Positions 51,685-62,745 of a stretch of DNA of 64,000 nucleotides are shown here, one piece after another. The position numbers were made by a program, and so were the translations under genes. The stretch comes from Adineta vaga (lineage: Eukaryota; Rotifera). How positions within the stretch are numbered: the first letter of the stretch is position 1; each line of letters starts with the position of its first letter. The notes beneath the pieces are model-generated. The model had not been told where the DNA came from, did not search any database, and saw nothing but the letters and a program-made list of their open reading frames with translations. The stretch spans positions 2,914,001-2,978,000 of the forward strand of contig CP075494.1 in assembly GCA_021613535.1 (NCBI GenBank), read 5' to 3'.

Positions 51685-52995
51685 TCAAAATGAATCAAGT
51701 CGAAAACGTAAAGTTTCCCAAGCTGCATTATCTGCTATTGATGTTGGTGGATTTGTTCTATCTGGAGTATTTAATTTGATCTATTGAAAATAAATAATAA
51801 ATATTAAAAAAAATTATTTTTAAGATAAAAATATAACCTGTTGAAGAGTATATGGCATTGATAAACCCTTGATCGAAACATAATGAGCATAAGGAAGTTC
51901 CCAAATTGGACGCCATTGACCACGAGTAAGATTTGAAATAGTTGGCCAAGGTCCATTGACGAGAAAAGCATCACAACGATAGAAACTCTCATTATAATTG
52001 ACTGAATAACCAAGATTATATTGTGCAGTATATTCATAACCGATTAATAATCTATTATCAACAAGTGAAAATAAATCATCTTCTTGATTCCAACACATTT
52101 GAAAAGCTTCTCCTAAATTTCCAAGACCAAGTTGAGTATGAGCTTGATCTCTACCAGATTCTGATGATTGACCTTCAGAATTTATTGTACCAGTCAAATT
52201 TGCACATGAAGAATTGTTAATTAAACTTTTTCCATAATCATACATTGTTTCATTATTAAGAAAAATTCCAAAAGCAATAATAGCTTTTTCTCCTGCAGTA
52301 CCCCAATTAGCTTCACTAAAAATAACTATTCACTTTTATCAATTAAGATTCATTTTCTTACAATGGATATTTTTGATCAGAAGAAGGAATAGTTTGACTA
52401 GCTGGTGGATAGAATATATTTACGATCATATTTTCAAATTTTGACATATTAATAGAAGACCATCCAGAATATGTATAACGTAGAATTTCAGCAGCATTGA
52501 TTAATTGTGTACCTGACAATGCAGCTGCAAGTTGTGCATCTGAACCTAAAAGAATAATTTATTTTAGTTTAAACGTATAATAATCTGAATACCATTGATA
52601 ATAATTAATGTATTTGTCCATTCTTCTAATATTTTATTTGCTAATCTTGCATAAGAATCATTATTAGTAATTGAATACATTAATGTTAATTGTAATGCTG
52701 CGATAGAATCATGTGCAAGATGACTATTACCAATATTTGTTTTAGAACTACTTTTATCACGTGTAACTATTGCATCAGGACCTTGTATTGAATAGGTAAG
52801 TAATGAATGATTATCGACTGCAAAAAGTTGAAATGCTGAATACCAAGGCTCTCTTTTGGCAGTAACCATCGATTTCATACGTTGTAAATCAGTTGCTGTA
52901 TGTAATAATCCGGGATGCACAAATTTCTTCTGTGTTTCAATTTTTTCAATGATTAACAAACTCAACAATAAAATATTTATAATTATTTTCTTCAT
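51685..52995 (-). CDS. Secreted alginate-lyase-family polysaccharide lyase
   Basis: Several exons from ATG 52995 to the TGA at 51685-51687. A signal peptide (MKKIIINILLLSLLIIEKIE) leads into FVHPGLLHTATDLQRMKSMV, SIQGPDAIVTRDKSS, DSIAALQLTLMYSITNN..YA, EEWTNTL, then ANWGTAGEKAIIAFG and the strongly conserved ESGRDQAHTQLGLGNLGEAF, with DNRLLIGYEYTAQYNLG after it. This set marks the alginate_lyase/PL38-like alpha-toroid family, which cleaves uronic-acid polysaccharides by beta-elimination. Candidate catalytic residues are the His of DQAHTQ and Tyr of GYEYTA. Such enzymes are bacterial and fungal and unusual in animals, so horizontal gain followed by intron acquisition is the simplest view. It fits a bdelloid feeding on algae and biofilm. 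Confidence 0.82.
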
Positions 52996-53679
52996 TACAC
53001 GACGAATATTAAAGTATCATGATATAGTTAACAGCGAATATAAATATATTCTCTACAAATTATCAATGTGCTTGAATATATAAGATAAGATAAAGACTGC
53101 TAGTTAACAAAAACGAATCCTAGTCGAGAATGTTGGTCCTCGCTTTCCTTCTCATTAGTGACATATCATCTTTCTATATCTATCATAGATAGTTTGACTT
53201 TTTAAATAACTTTTTGACTAAATTACATACGAGATAAATTTCATCTAATATGTGATCATAATTAATATAGTAGAATTACAATAGTTAGATGAAATAACCC
53301 TCAAAACAAGATCAAGATTCGAAATATAATGCGCTTTATTCAATTGCTAGTACTTGAAATCATGAAACCATTGAAAATTGAATCTCTTCTTATTTTAAAC
53401 ATCTTTTCTTCTCACAATGATTATTTAATTATGGCGTGATATACGAAAGCCATTGATTATAAACAAAATATTTCGTCTGTACAAGAATCCATGAGATTGT
53501 TATTTATTTTCATTATAAATAAGAAAGAAATCTTAAAAGTGAAGGACGGATGATTATATTTGTATTTAAATATAGATATTTGCTTGATCAGACGAAATTA
53601 CTTTTGGAAAAAAGTTTTGTCGACGAAATCTTGTTTCGTATGAATAAATTCATTTGAACTAAGCAAGACCAACGAAAAG
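52996..53679. other. Intergenic region (divergent promoters)
   Basis: AT-rich spacer, no gene or repeat recognised. Confidence 0.5.
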
Positions 53680-56368
53680 ATGATTTTCATTACTTTTCTA
53701 TCAATTTTATTCGGTATAGTCAATGGTCTCCATTTTAATGGTGGAACAATAACATGGGCACCTGTAAATCCATATGATAATTCAAGTTCTGTTATCATTA
53801 CAATAACACAATCATATTCGTGGAGTTATCCAACAATATCATGTTTGTCTGATGTTCCAATTAGTACGAGTGGATGGAGTGGAGTAAATGATAATTTAAC
53901 TTGTGTTGTCGATTGTACGACAGATGGTAACTATTCTGCTCATCCAATTGATATTTTAACGGATTGTACGTCATCGAGTACGTCATTAGGTATGATGACA
54001 AGTCAACGATCTGTTAATGTTACATTATTGGCTGATGCACATTTTTCAGTAGCTTATCAAGGAGTAGCTTGGCGTGCTTTAGGTTATCCAGCAGTAGGCG
54101 GTCTCGACTGGTCAATTTTATGTTCAATTGATCTACAAAAACGACCTGACGGTTTTATTAATACACCGCCCGTGACGAGTATTGTTTCTCCACAATACGC
54201 TATTGTTAATCAAACAACACAAATTAAAATTCCTGTATCAGATGTTAATCCAACTGATGATATACGTTGTCGATGGTCAATTTTTCAACAAGGATATCGT
54301 CGAAGACGATCTTATGAATCTGATAATGAAAATCTGTTTCATTCTCCACATGATATATATAAAAAAGTTGGTGATGACGAAGAAAACTATATTCGTTTCA
54401 GAGTCAAAAGAGCAGGCACAGCTCCCACAGGTGGTACATCTCCGACAGCTCCTACAGGTGGCACATCTCCGACAGCTCCCACAGGTGGTACATCTCCGAC
54501 AGCTCCTACAGGTGGCACATCTCCGACAGCTCCCACAGGTGGTACATCTCCGACAGCTCCTACAGGTGGCACATCTCCGACAGCTCCCACAGGTGGCACA
54601 TATGCTACTGCAACTGGAACAAAGATAACAACAATTACAACAATTACAACAATAACTACAACAACAACAACGACTACTACAACTATCACAAAAACAACAC
54701 GAACAACTGTAACAACAACGACAGATTTAAGTACAAGTGAAACACAAGGGACTAAAAAATCAACTTCATCATTTATTCATCGGCAAGCGATTGATGAATG
54801 TGGTGGAATCTGCAATACAACTGTTGCACCTGATGATACAACACTATCAAATTGTACACTAACATTTACAGGACTTGTTCCTGGTGCTTGGTATGCCATC
54901 GCAATTCAGGTTAGAAATCTTAAGAATGATCTAACACAAATTTTGTTTGTATATAGATTGAAGATTTTATCAATTCGACAAGTACTAAACCAATGAGTTC
55001 AGTGCCAGTTCAAATATTAATTCATATTCTTCCAACACCATTATGTTCAGTACTACCTACTTTCAGTCCGTTAGCGGATTGTCTGGATGTTCAGGTAAAT
55101 GTTCCAGTTACATTTAATTTATATGTTAATAATTCATGTGATCCATCTGATTCAAATATTACTGATATTATCGTAACAAAAGCAATCTCAGGTTTGACAT
55201 TAGGTCCTTTAAATTTATCGCCCAGTGGTTATTTTGTTTTTGTCACTCTCACTTGGACACCACAATCAAATCAAATCGGATCACAAGAACTTTGCACAAT
55301 TGCTTTTACAAGGTCTCAAATCATATTTTGTTTTTCTAAGAATCATCTTTTATGTAAAATATAGTGAACGTGCCCAATCTAATGAATATTGTATAACATT
55401 TAATGTTCAAACAGCTCCAGCTTGTACAACAACAACATCGACTTCTACATCAACTTCAACAACCATGTAAGAGTACATATACAATCTACATGTCTTCTGA
55501 TTTCATACATATAGTACAACAGTAACAACATCAACAGCAACAACATCAACAGCAACAACATCAACAGCAACAACATCAACAGCAACAACATCAACAGCAA
55601 CAACATCAACAGCAACAACAACAACTAAACCTGCAAGTAAGTTTTATAAAAAAAAAATCATTATTAATATTTATCTATTGAATTAGGTAAAAAAATCGAT
55701 TGGTTATTACTTTTAACTTCATCCTTATTGGCTCTATTACTGCTTTTATGTTGGTGTTGTTGTTTACGTTACTGGCTATGGTAAGTTTTTGAACGTTGTC
55801 ATCAATAGTTTCTAAATGCGAAGCATTGATTTAATTTTATGTATTTCAGTGGTCCTGGTGCGAGACGTCGTAGACAAAAATATGCAAAGGAAGAAGAAGA
55901 ACGAAAAATGCAATATATATTGTTAAAAAGTAAGAATAGTGTAGTGTTTATTTTCGACAATCTAACTTAGATTCACGAAATTTAGATGATACATCTCGTA
56001 CATCAATGAATACGGTTGATAGTCGAATAACATTGGATAAAACTCCACATATTGAAAAAGATATGAATGAAACTCGAATCAATAGATGGAATAAACCCAT
56101 AAAAATTGGAATTGCCAATATCAAAGCACGAGTTCAAAATAAACATCATAGTGAAAATCAAGATAATCAATATTCCTCTACTACTGTTACTAAAGTGAAG
56201 AAAGAAACAGGTAGTTCACAAAACAATCATCAACAAAATTCTACAGTACGTTGGTCAAAGTCAACTCACGATCCTTCAGTCACTCTGTCATTACCAACAC
56301 ATCAGAAATCTAATTTAAATCAAAATGTGGTTGTTAAAAAACTCTCGAGATCATCTCTACAAACATAA
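53680..56368 (+). CDS. Receptor-like single-pass membrane protein (HFNGGTITW family)
   Basis: Seven exons join in frame: 53680-54909, 54957-55312, about 55366-55468, 55516-55635, then exons with the membrane span and tail to the stop at 56368. A signal peptide precedes LHFNGGTITWAPVNPYDNS, then TSQRSVNVTLLADAHFSVAY, RPDGFINTPPV and PVSDVNPTDDIRCRW. A variable Pro/Thr/Gly tandem repeat (APTGGTSPT x6-7) and a poly-Thr stretch follow. The second ectodomain part includes CGGICN, NCTLTFTGLVPGAWYAIAIQ and VTLTWTPQSNQIGSQELC. A (TSTAT)n mucin-like stalk leads to one membrane helix (WLLLLTSSLLALLLLLCWCCC) and a basic Ser/Lys-rich cytoplasmic tail starting GARRRRQKY. I know this ectodomain as a recurrent bdelloid family of unknown ligand. 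The paralogue at 60159 is broken. Confidence 0.82.
54415..54603 (+). repeat. Coding 27/54-bp minisatellite (APTGGTSPT)n
   Basis: Seven 27-bp units encoding APTGGTSPT, the last altered to APTGGTYAT. Units alternate between two synonymous versions (CCCACAGGTGGTACATCTCC and CCTACAGGTGGCACATCTCC), so the true unit is a 54-bp dimer amplified about three times. Confidence 0.92.
55520..55625 (+). repeat. Coding 15-bp tandem repeat (TSTAT)n
   Basis: ACATCAACAGCAACA repeated about six to seven times with almost no variation, encoding the Thr/Ser/Ala stalk next to the membrane span. Confidence 0.9.
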
Positions 56369-56518
56369 GAAGAAACTTAACTATTATTGGAACATTTTAT
56401 TGAATTTTCGATTTACTTCTCTCTGTTTTTTTTATTAGTTGTGGATTGAAATTGTAATCGTATAAAAATGTTCGCTCTTTTTTCCTTCACAATAACCTTT
56501 ATTTATAAAAATATAAAA

Positions 56519-57346
56519 CTACACCCACGAACCATTAACACACATGGTGTCGGACTTACGTAATGCCGATTCTTCATATATTGTACATACTATTTCTTCA
56601 GGCTCAGCAGGACACCATACTCTTATGCCACTTAAATAGCATGGACGTAAGGGAAAAGTCCAATATTTCGGACTCGATTTCCATTTATCATGAGCATCGA
56701 TTCCGGTGAGCATAGGTGTTTTCTCAGTTGTATTATTTGATTGATCAGGATGGTAATCATAAATAGGCCAAATATCAACATATAGACGATCTTGTTGATT
56801 GACGAATCGTGCATTGGGTGTGATGAAATTAATGCCCTGCGATGGATAATACGATCGATTTTCCCATTTGACTATGAACCATTGAGGATGTATAACAAGT
56901 TTATAGATATTCGAATCAACAAACCAGGATAAATTCTCAGCTAATCTTACGAGTTGAATTGTATTTTGTCCCATTATTAGAATATCAACATCACGATCAT
57001 GAGGTAAAAGACCACGTCTTTGAACATAACCTACCAATGTACCGTAAGCTATCCAATATTGAATATGAAATTGACGCGCTAAACGAGTCCATGTTTGAAG
57101 AGTGACAAGAAGAGCACGCTGACGAGCACGATCTGTTGGAGTACAAATAGGAATATTTAGTAAAGCACTTTCGATCGGATCACTGTAGTTAAATGGTAGA
57201 GTTATATAGGAATGAAAAGAATAATAATGATTATAAAATAGAATTCCGATCATGAATGAGACGATCGATATGCAGCAGAGAAATTGATGTGAAGTAACGA
57301 CGATACTATGTTTTGAATTTTGAGTAATTTTGGCAAATATTTTCAT
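56519..57346 (-). CDS. LicD/fukutin-like transferase, type II membrane protein
   Basis: 275 residues, single exon. After a short basic tail comes a signal-anchor (FLCCISIVSFMIGILFYNHYYSF). The LicD-family core is IQYWIAYGTLVGYVQRRGLLPHDRDVDILI: the GTL.G...R...LP.D.D.DI nucleotidyltransferase motif with D-x-D. Later VKWENRS and YVDIWPIYDY are also typical. Bacterial LicD transfers phosphocholine; fukutin and FKRP transfer ribitol phosphate to Golgi glycans. A Golgi glycan phosphotransferase is a fair guess, donor unknown. It is transcribed away from a second LicD gene only 246 bp off. The C-terminus stops with CVNGSWV, somewhat short of some relatives. Confidence 0.85.
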   Translation of the reverse strand: MKIFAKITQNSKHSIVVTSHQFLCCISIVSFMIGILFYNHYYSFHSYITLPFNYSDPIESALLNIPICTPTDRARQRALLVTLQTWTRLARQFHIQYWIAYGTLVGYVQRRGLLPHDRDVDILIMGQNTIQLVRLAENLSWFVDSNIYKLVIHPQWFIVKWENRSYYPSQGINFITPNARFVNQQDRLYVDIWPIYDYHPDQSNNTTEKTPMLTGIDAHDKWKSSPKYWTFPLRPCYLSGIRVWCPAEPEEIVCTIYEESALRKSDTMCVNGSWV

Positions 57347-57592
57347 TGTTGATCTACTCTAATGCTAGTGATACGATCTATACGACTTATTAGACAGTAA
57401 AGTTCGTAGAAAGAGATGCCGCAAAAAAAAATTCAATCTTTCTTTCTTCATTCTTTGCCCGTGCACGATTGAAATTGATAGAGGAAGCCCATGTATTTTA
57501 AGTAAATAGAAATACAAACAGTTTTTTTTTTCTCTTTATTCTTTACTTGTCTAGATATCCTTCTGAAATAATTATAAATCTTATGTAGAAAA
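57347..57592. promoter_or_regulatory. Shared promoter region of two divergent LicD genes
   Basis: 246-bp spacer between head-to-head LicD genes; poly(T) tract near 57522-57531. Compactness suggests a bidirectional promoter. Confidence 0.4.
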
Positions 57593-58654
57593 ATGAAAAC
57601 GTTCTCTCTAGTACTTCGGAGACAAATGAGAATTCTTCGGTATTGGCAATTTCGTAAAACTTATTCTTTCTCTGTTTTTCGTCTTCTTCTTTGCATTGTT
57701 ATCATTTTAATTGTAATTCATATTAAAATCGATCTATGTTATCGTTCTCCAGCTGCTTCTCTTCTCATCTTATTATCAACATCTGCCAATAACTCATTGA
57801 ATCGCACAGATGAACAATTATCAATCGATCATCTTTGGCTTTGGTGTCAAGAACTTCAATCTCATCTTGATGCTGAGAAAACAATACCGAATTCACCGCA
57901 AATTCATTCTCCTTCAAGAATTAATCATCGATTTCCACATTTACCATATCGTTATTCTAATTGGAAATCATCATCTCTTCTACATCGTCGATTTACTCCA
58001 TGTGAACATTACATCGCTATGCGTCTTCTAATGGTTATTGAAAAAATCTGTCATGAACATGGTTTGACATTCGCAATAGCCGATGGAACACTATTAGGTT
58101 CATGGCGTCATCATGATATTATTCCTTGGGATGATGATATCGATCTAATGATGCCCATCGAAGATCAATTAAATTTTCTTCAAGCACTCGAACAATACAA
58201 AGATACTGTTCTTCAATATTATCTATTAGAATATCCTCGAAATAATCTTCCCTATGCAAAAATATTCTTTCAATACAAACCATTTCTTGTTCAAACGACA
58301 TGGACTTTTCCATTTGTTGATATTTTCTTTTATTTAACAAATAAAACTCATCTTTGGTATAGTAATGATCCTGATATCAACATGGAGCTCAAACATGTCT
58401 TTCCACTTATGATGCGTCCTCTTGGAAGTTTATGGTTACCTGCTCCTCGTCAACCACAATATCGATTTGATTTTGATGCTGAAAAAGAATGTAATAGTCA
58501 TTGGCATGATCATCGAAAAGAAAGAAGTCAACCTTATATAAAACGTAATTGTAGCGAACTAATCGATATTTATCCATTCGTTGAACGAACCAAATCAATC
58601 GAAATCTTAAAACTAAATCAAACTATTATTCAAACGATTATTTATTCATTATGA
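57593..58654 (+). CDS. LicD/fukutin-like transferase, type II membrane protein
   Basis: 353 residues, single exon. Basic N-terminus, then an anchor (FRLLLCIVIILIVIHIKI), a stem, and the LicD core HEHGLTFAIADGTLLGSWRH with DIIPWDDDIDLMM (D-x-D-x-D intact). Later WTFPFVDIFFYLTN, and HVFPLMMRPLGSLWLPAPR, which is the conserved region following the active site in LicD proteins. The cysteine-containing C-terminal part includes CNSHWHDHRKE. It is only distantly similar to its divergent neighbour, so the two are different subfamilies placed side by side rather than a recent duplicate. Probable Golgi glycan phosphotransferase. Confidence 0.87.
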   Translation: MKTFSLVLRRQMRILRYWQFRKTYSFSVFRLLLCIVIILIVIHIKIDLCYRSPAASLLILLSTSANNSLNRTDEQLSIDHLWLWCQELQSHLDAEKTIPNSPQIHSPSRINHRFPHLPYRYSNWKSSSLLHRRFTPCEHYIAMRLLMVIEKICHEHGLTFAIADGTLLGSWRHHDIIPWDDDIDLMMPIEDQLNFLQALEQYKDTVLQYYLLEYPRNNLPYAKIFFQYKPFLVQTTWTFPFVDIFFYLTNKTHLWYSNDPDINMELKHVFPLMMRPLGSLWLPAPRQPQYRFDFDAEKECNSHWHDHRKERSQPYIKRNCSELIDIYPFVERTKSIEILKLNQTIIQTIIYSL

Positions 58655-58693
58655 TCAAATATTTCTTTATAATAAAATAAAATGATGAAAATT

Positions 58694-59350
58694 TTACGAT
58701 CGATCTAAATCAAATCTTTGTATTCTTGAATTGGCAGTATCAACAACATAAATATTTCGTTGACTATCAAAAGCTAAACTTCTTGGACCATTAAATTCAT
58801 TTGATCTTGATCCACTTCGATTTCTTCGAATAACAATTTCACCATATGAATTTCCTTTTGACCAACGTACAGTTCGATGATTATTTCTATCAGCAATGTA
58901 AAGATGAGCATGATCATCTAAAATAATTCCCATGGGAAAATCTAATTCTGTATAATGATTTCCTTGATCATTTCCACCAGCAACAAATTCACCCTTTTTC
59001 TCACCTAATTTCCATCGTATAATTCGATCATTTCAATTATCAACAATATAAATACTTTCAGGAAAACTAAGTTGATCTAATGTATTTCCTTGCATTCCAC
59101 TCACTCCAGCAATCGTAAATCCGTCTCTTTTCCATTTATACTTCGTTGTTAGATTGAATTGTGATATGAATTCTAAAATCAAATCTTAAATGAAGTATTT
59201 TACTTGAAATTTACCTTCATTTTTTGTTGTTGAAATCGTAATCATTGTTGTTAAATGAAAATTGGTTTGATTTTTTGTTAGAATAATTACGACTATAAGA
59301 ATAACAAATAGAAGACAAAGATAATTTTTCTTTTGAATTGTTGTTGATGA
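58694..59350 (-). pseudogene. NHL-repeat membrane protein with a nonsense codon
   Basis: Read on the minus strand: a membrane anchor (CLLFVILIVVIILTK) near 59290-59310, an intron at about 59173-59213, then NHL beta-propeller repeats: GMQGNTLDQLSFPESIYIVD, NDRIIRWKLGEKKGEFVAGG, GIILDDHAHLYIADRNNHRT and FNGPRSLAFDSQRNIYVVD. In the first repeat the Gly expected in VDNGNDRI is a TGA stop (59033-59035), a single G-to-T change. The gene also ends after about three repeats, while propellers normally need six, so it is truncated at the 3' end too. No start codon was found in the anchor exon. The open part 58694-58933 alone could be mistaken for a small gene. Confidence 0.72.
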
Positions 59351-60158
59351 CTAAAATAATTCATTTGAAAAGAAATGTTTCTTTTCTATTCAAACAATTC
59401 TTACAATGTCATTCAGATTAACAACTCTATTCTTTTCCAAATTCACCATTCTGCTTATCCAATTCTTGAGGGTGTGGGTGTGGGCCTTGTTGTTGAGTGA
59501 AACTGTGGGTGGGGGTGTAGAGCAGGGTGTTGGCTTGAAATTGATTTCATGAAAAAAAAGTTAACATTCTGTTTTCGAAGGTAGATACATATTTGAACAA
59601 TGAGATGAAAGCCGTTTTCTCGCATCTTAAGTTTCCAGATTAACTCATCTCACTATTGAGTGAAGCTGAAAATACCTGTCCTCCACAGTCGAGGGTTAAG
59701 TGAGTCGGCCCGACCAGCGTTACTTGTGATAAATGAAAAAATAAAGGAGTAGAACCTATCAAATAGTCTCCTGATCAGTATCACTTTAGATGAAAATTAA
59801 TCATCAGCAACTAAGTTATATCATAAGTTATTAAACACTCTCAAGATGATTTTTCTGTACTGAAAGAGCTTTTTTCTTTTGAAAATTATAATGAAATATT
59901 ATTCCAATTTTGAAAATAGAAAAGGTTTCGTTAATTTTATTATGCCTTTTTTATCAACGATCTTGATCTAGTTTTATTTACATATATACTTTGTTCTTTA
60001 TTCATCAATGAATAATTCCCATAGAAATGACAAATCAAATTAATCGATTTTTAAGGTTTTATTTGGAATTCTACTTTCAATATATTTCATTTTCATTTCG
60101 AATATATCAGACAATAATACATTTATTCTAAACTAATTCTATAAGAAAAATACGTGAA
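59351..60158. other. Intergenic region with foldback element
   Basis: No gene. Element at 59465-59520; the rest is AT-rich sequence upstream of the broken receptor gene. Confidence 0.5.
59465..59520. repeat. Telomere-like element with direct arms
   Basis: CTTGAGGGTGTGGGTGTGGG, core CCTTGTTGTTGAGTGAAACT, then GTGGGTGGGGGTGTAG. Unusually both arms are G-rich on the same strand, giving a strong G-quadruplex candidate rather than a hairpin. Confidence 0.7.
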
Positions 60159-62581
60159 ATGATTATTTTTTTAATCATATTATCAATTTACACAACTATC
60201 AGTAATACTTTTCATTTCAATGGAGGTACTATAACATGGAAACCTGTTAATCCTAATGATAATTCTGCATTAACAATAATTACCATCACTCAATCATACT
60301 CATGGATGTATCCAGATGTAAATTGTACTGAAGATGTACCGATTACGACTTACAGTCGTCGATTAGATAATGACAACTTAACTTGTGTAGCTAATTGTTT
60401 GACTCAAGGTGGATATTCAAATAATCCAGTTAATATACTAACTGATTGTATATCGTCTAGCGTTTCATTACGTACGATGACAAGTCAACGATCTGTTAAT
60501 ATCAGTCTTAATATAGGGGCATATTTTTCAATAGCATTTCAAGCGCCTGGCTGGAGACCTCTAGAAAATTCTGTAGGAACTCCTCCTGATTGGTCAATTG
60601 TATGTGGAATTGATCTTCGACGACGTCCGGATGGTATTATAAATACTCCACCTCAATCAAATGTCGCCTCACCACAATATGTCATCGTGAATACAACAAG
60701 ACAAATTCAAATACACGTATCAGATATTAATTAAGGTGATGATGTACGCTGTCGATGATCTCAAAAAAACAAGTATTATTTCTGAGAAAATTCATTTCTT
60801 AAATCTAAGTCAAAATTTGATAAATATTAATATTTTTGTAAATAGTTCACTTGGAGCCGATGAATGTGCCGATGTTTGTTATCCTGATCTCATGCCAAAT
60901 ACAACAAGTTTATCGAATTGTATATTGTCATTTTTCGCACCAACTGTTAATGTTTGGTATGCAATTGCTCTTCAAGTAAATATTAAATATAATTTTATCG
61001 TAAAACAACGAATGGAATGATATTTATAGATTGAAGATTTTATCAACACAACAAGTACTATTCCAATGAGCTCAGTACCAATTCAATTTCTAATCTATGT
61101 TTCATCAATACCGAAATGTACAAAGCCACCTCTTCTTCTACCGGTAATTGATTGTTTAGAAGTTAAAGTTAATGTACCAACTAATCTGACACTTTACGCA
61201 TTTAATTCATGTAATAATACAAAAATAATTATTGGTGATATTTCTTCAACAATAAATACTGGAGGAATGCAAATGAGTGATGTAATTAATTCCACAACAA
61301 ATGCATCATTAGTTTATGTTATAGTCACTTGGACACCACAGATCAATCATATTGGTTTACAATATTTATGTACCATTGCTTATACGAAGTAAATATTATT
61401 TTCTTTATTGTTTTATTCTACAGAAAAGTGTCTCTCTTTTTTTTTTATAAATTTTTTTTTTATAAAATTTAAGTGAGAGAGTTCAATCTGATCAATATTG
61501 TATTACATTCTATGTTAATATTTCAAATCCAAATTGATTATCAACAACAATATCAAATATAATCACAACACAAGAGCTTGATACTTCGGCAATATTATTG
61601 TTAACAACTGAAGCTACAACAATAAATATCTTAGTAACGTGAGTTAATATACGTTTCGAAAAGAACAAAAATATTGATTAAACATTGTCTTTATCCATTT
61701 TAGAAATACCGCACAAACTACACTAGTAATCAATTTAAGTAAGTTCTGATCAAATTTCGTTTTATCTCCAACATATTGTATTATTGCTGTTCAAGCTCTA
61801 AACAAAATAAATATACCATTAATTGTCATTTTGTCATTATTATTTTTATTGTTAACCCTTTGCTGTTGTTGCTATTGGCTGTATCGTTTCCTATGTTACG
61901 TCTGTCTATTTGATTTCTATTATACATTAATCATTTTTTTTGTACAGGAGTACGAATGCAAAACGACATCGACGACAAAAATATGTGGATAAGACGTTTC
62001 ACTTCAAGAGAACAAAGAGACCTTTCTTGCATAATGGATTTATTGAGATCGATAATAATACGAATAGTTTTTGCTCACTTACCAAAACAGAAATAGATAC
62101 TGAGCCGTATGAAGAAACAAATACAACGATCAATTATCGAACTTTGGACAATAGTATACCTACAGTTAAACGCCTTTCCAGACAATCATCATCTACTGTC
62201 ACTACTGATTTAGTGAAAAAGTCAGCGAAGTCCGAAGTAAACGAAACAAAGAATAATATATTTAAATTACCAATCAAAACTCGTGTTACAAAATTATCGA
62301 GATCTGAAACACAGGTGTTACCTTACATCGAACCGATCAGTAGTACAATGAAATCATCCCATATTCCAAGTAGTATTAATGACAAATTGAACAAAACAAC
62401 AAGCTTTATTTATTGTAAGGATAAAGATAATATTCAATCAGTTAACCGAATTGATCATAGAAATTGCTCAAATAGACGATCCTCGAGTGTTGGTGGTGTT
62501 ACTGTAAAGAAAGTGAAGAGAACGGCGAGTCAAACAGAATCAACGAATTCATTCGTATCTCATCGAATAAAACAAAAATAA
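60159..62581 (+). pseudogene. Broken paralogue of the receptor-like gene at 53680
   Basis: Same order of parts as the intact gene: signal peptide, FHFNGGTITWKPVNPNDNS, TSQRSVNISLNIGAYFSIAF, RRRPDGIINTPPQ, then the second ectodomain (MSSVPIQFLIYVSSIPKC, YVIVTWTPQINHIGLQYLC), a Cys-rich membrane span (IVILSLLFLLLTLCCCCYWL) and a basic tail (AKRHRRQKYVDK) to the stop at 62581. It carries at least three in-frame stops: TAA 60732-60734, TGA 60756-60758 (a Trp in the paralogue) and TGA 61535-61537 (a Cys in the paralogue). The mucin-like repeats are missing or decayed. The tail frame (61940-62581) is open and much longer than in the paralogue, so decay is recent or that part may still be used. Confidence 0.8.
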
Positions 62582-62745
62582 TTAGGTATTAAATCTTGTC
62601 TTTAAGTATACGAGTGACTATTTCATGTGTGTATTATTCAAAAAAATGGTTCTTCAAAATAAAATATACCCACCGTGTTGTTTATTTTTAACCATACGAA
62701 TATTGATAATGTTCAATTATATTTATTTGGTGCTGACCAATGATA

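Noticed and set aside
54387-54689. Minus-strand PPVGAVGDV repeat protein
   Set aside because: Antisense reading of the coding minisatellite in the receptor-like gene.
59033-60758. Alternative genetic code (TGA read as an amino acid)
   Set aside because: Stops in broken genes replace different residues (Gly, Trp, Cys) and include TAA; many genes here use TGA as a normal stop.
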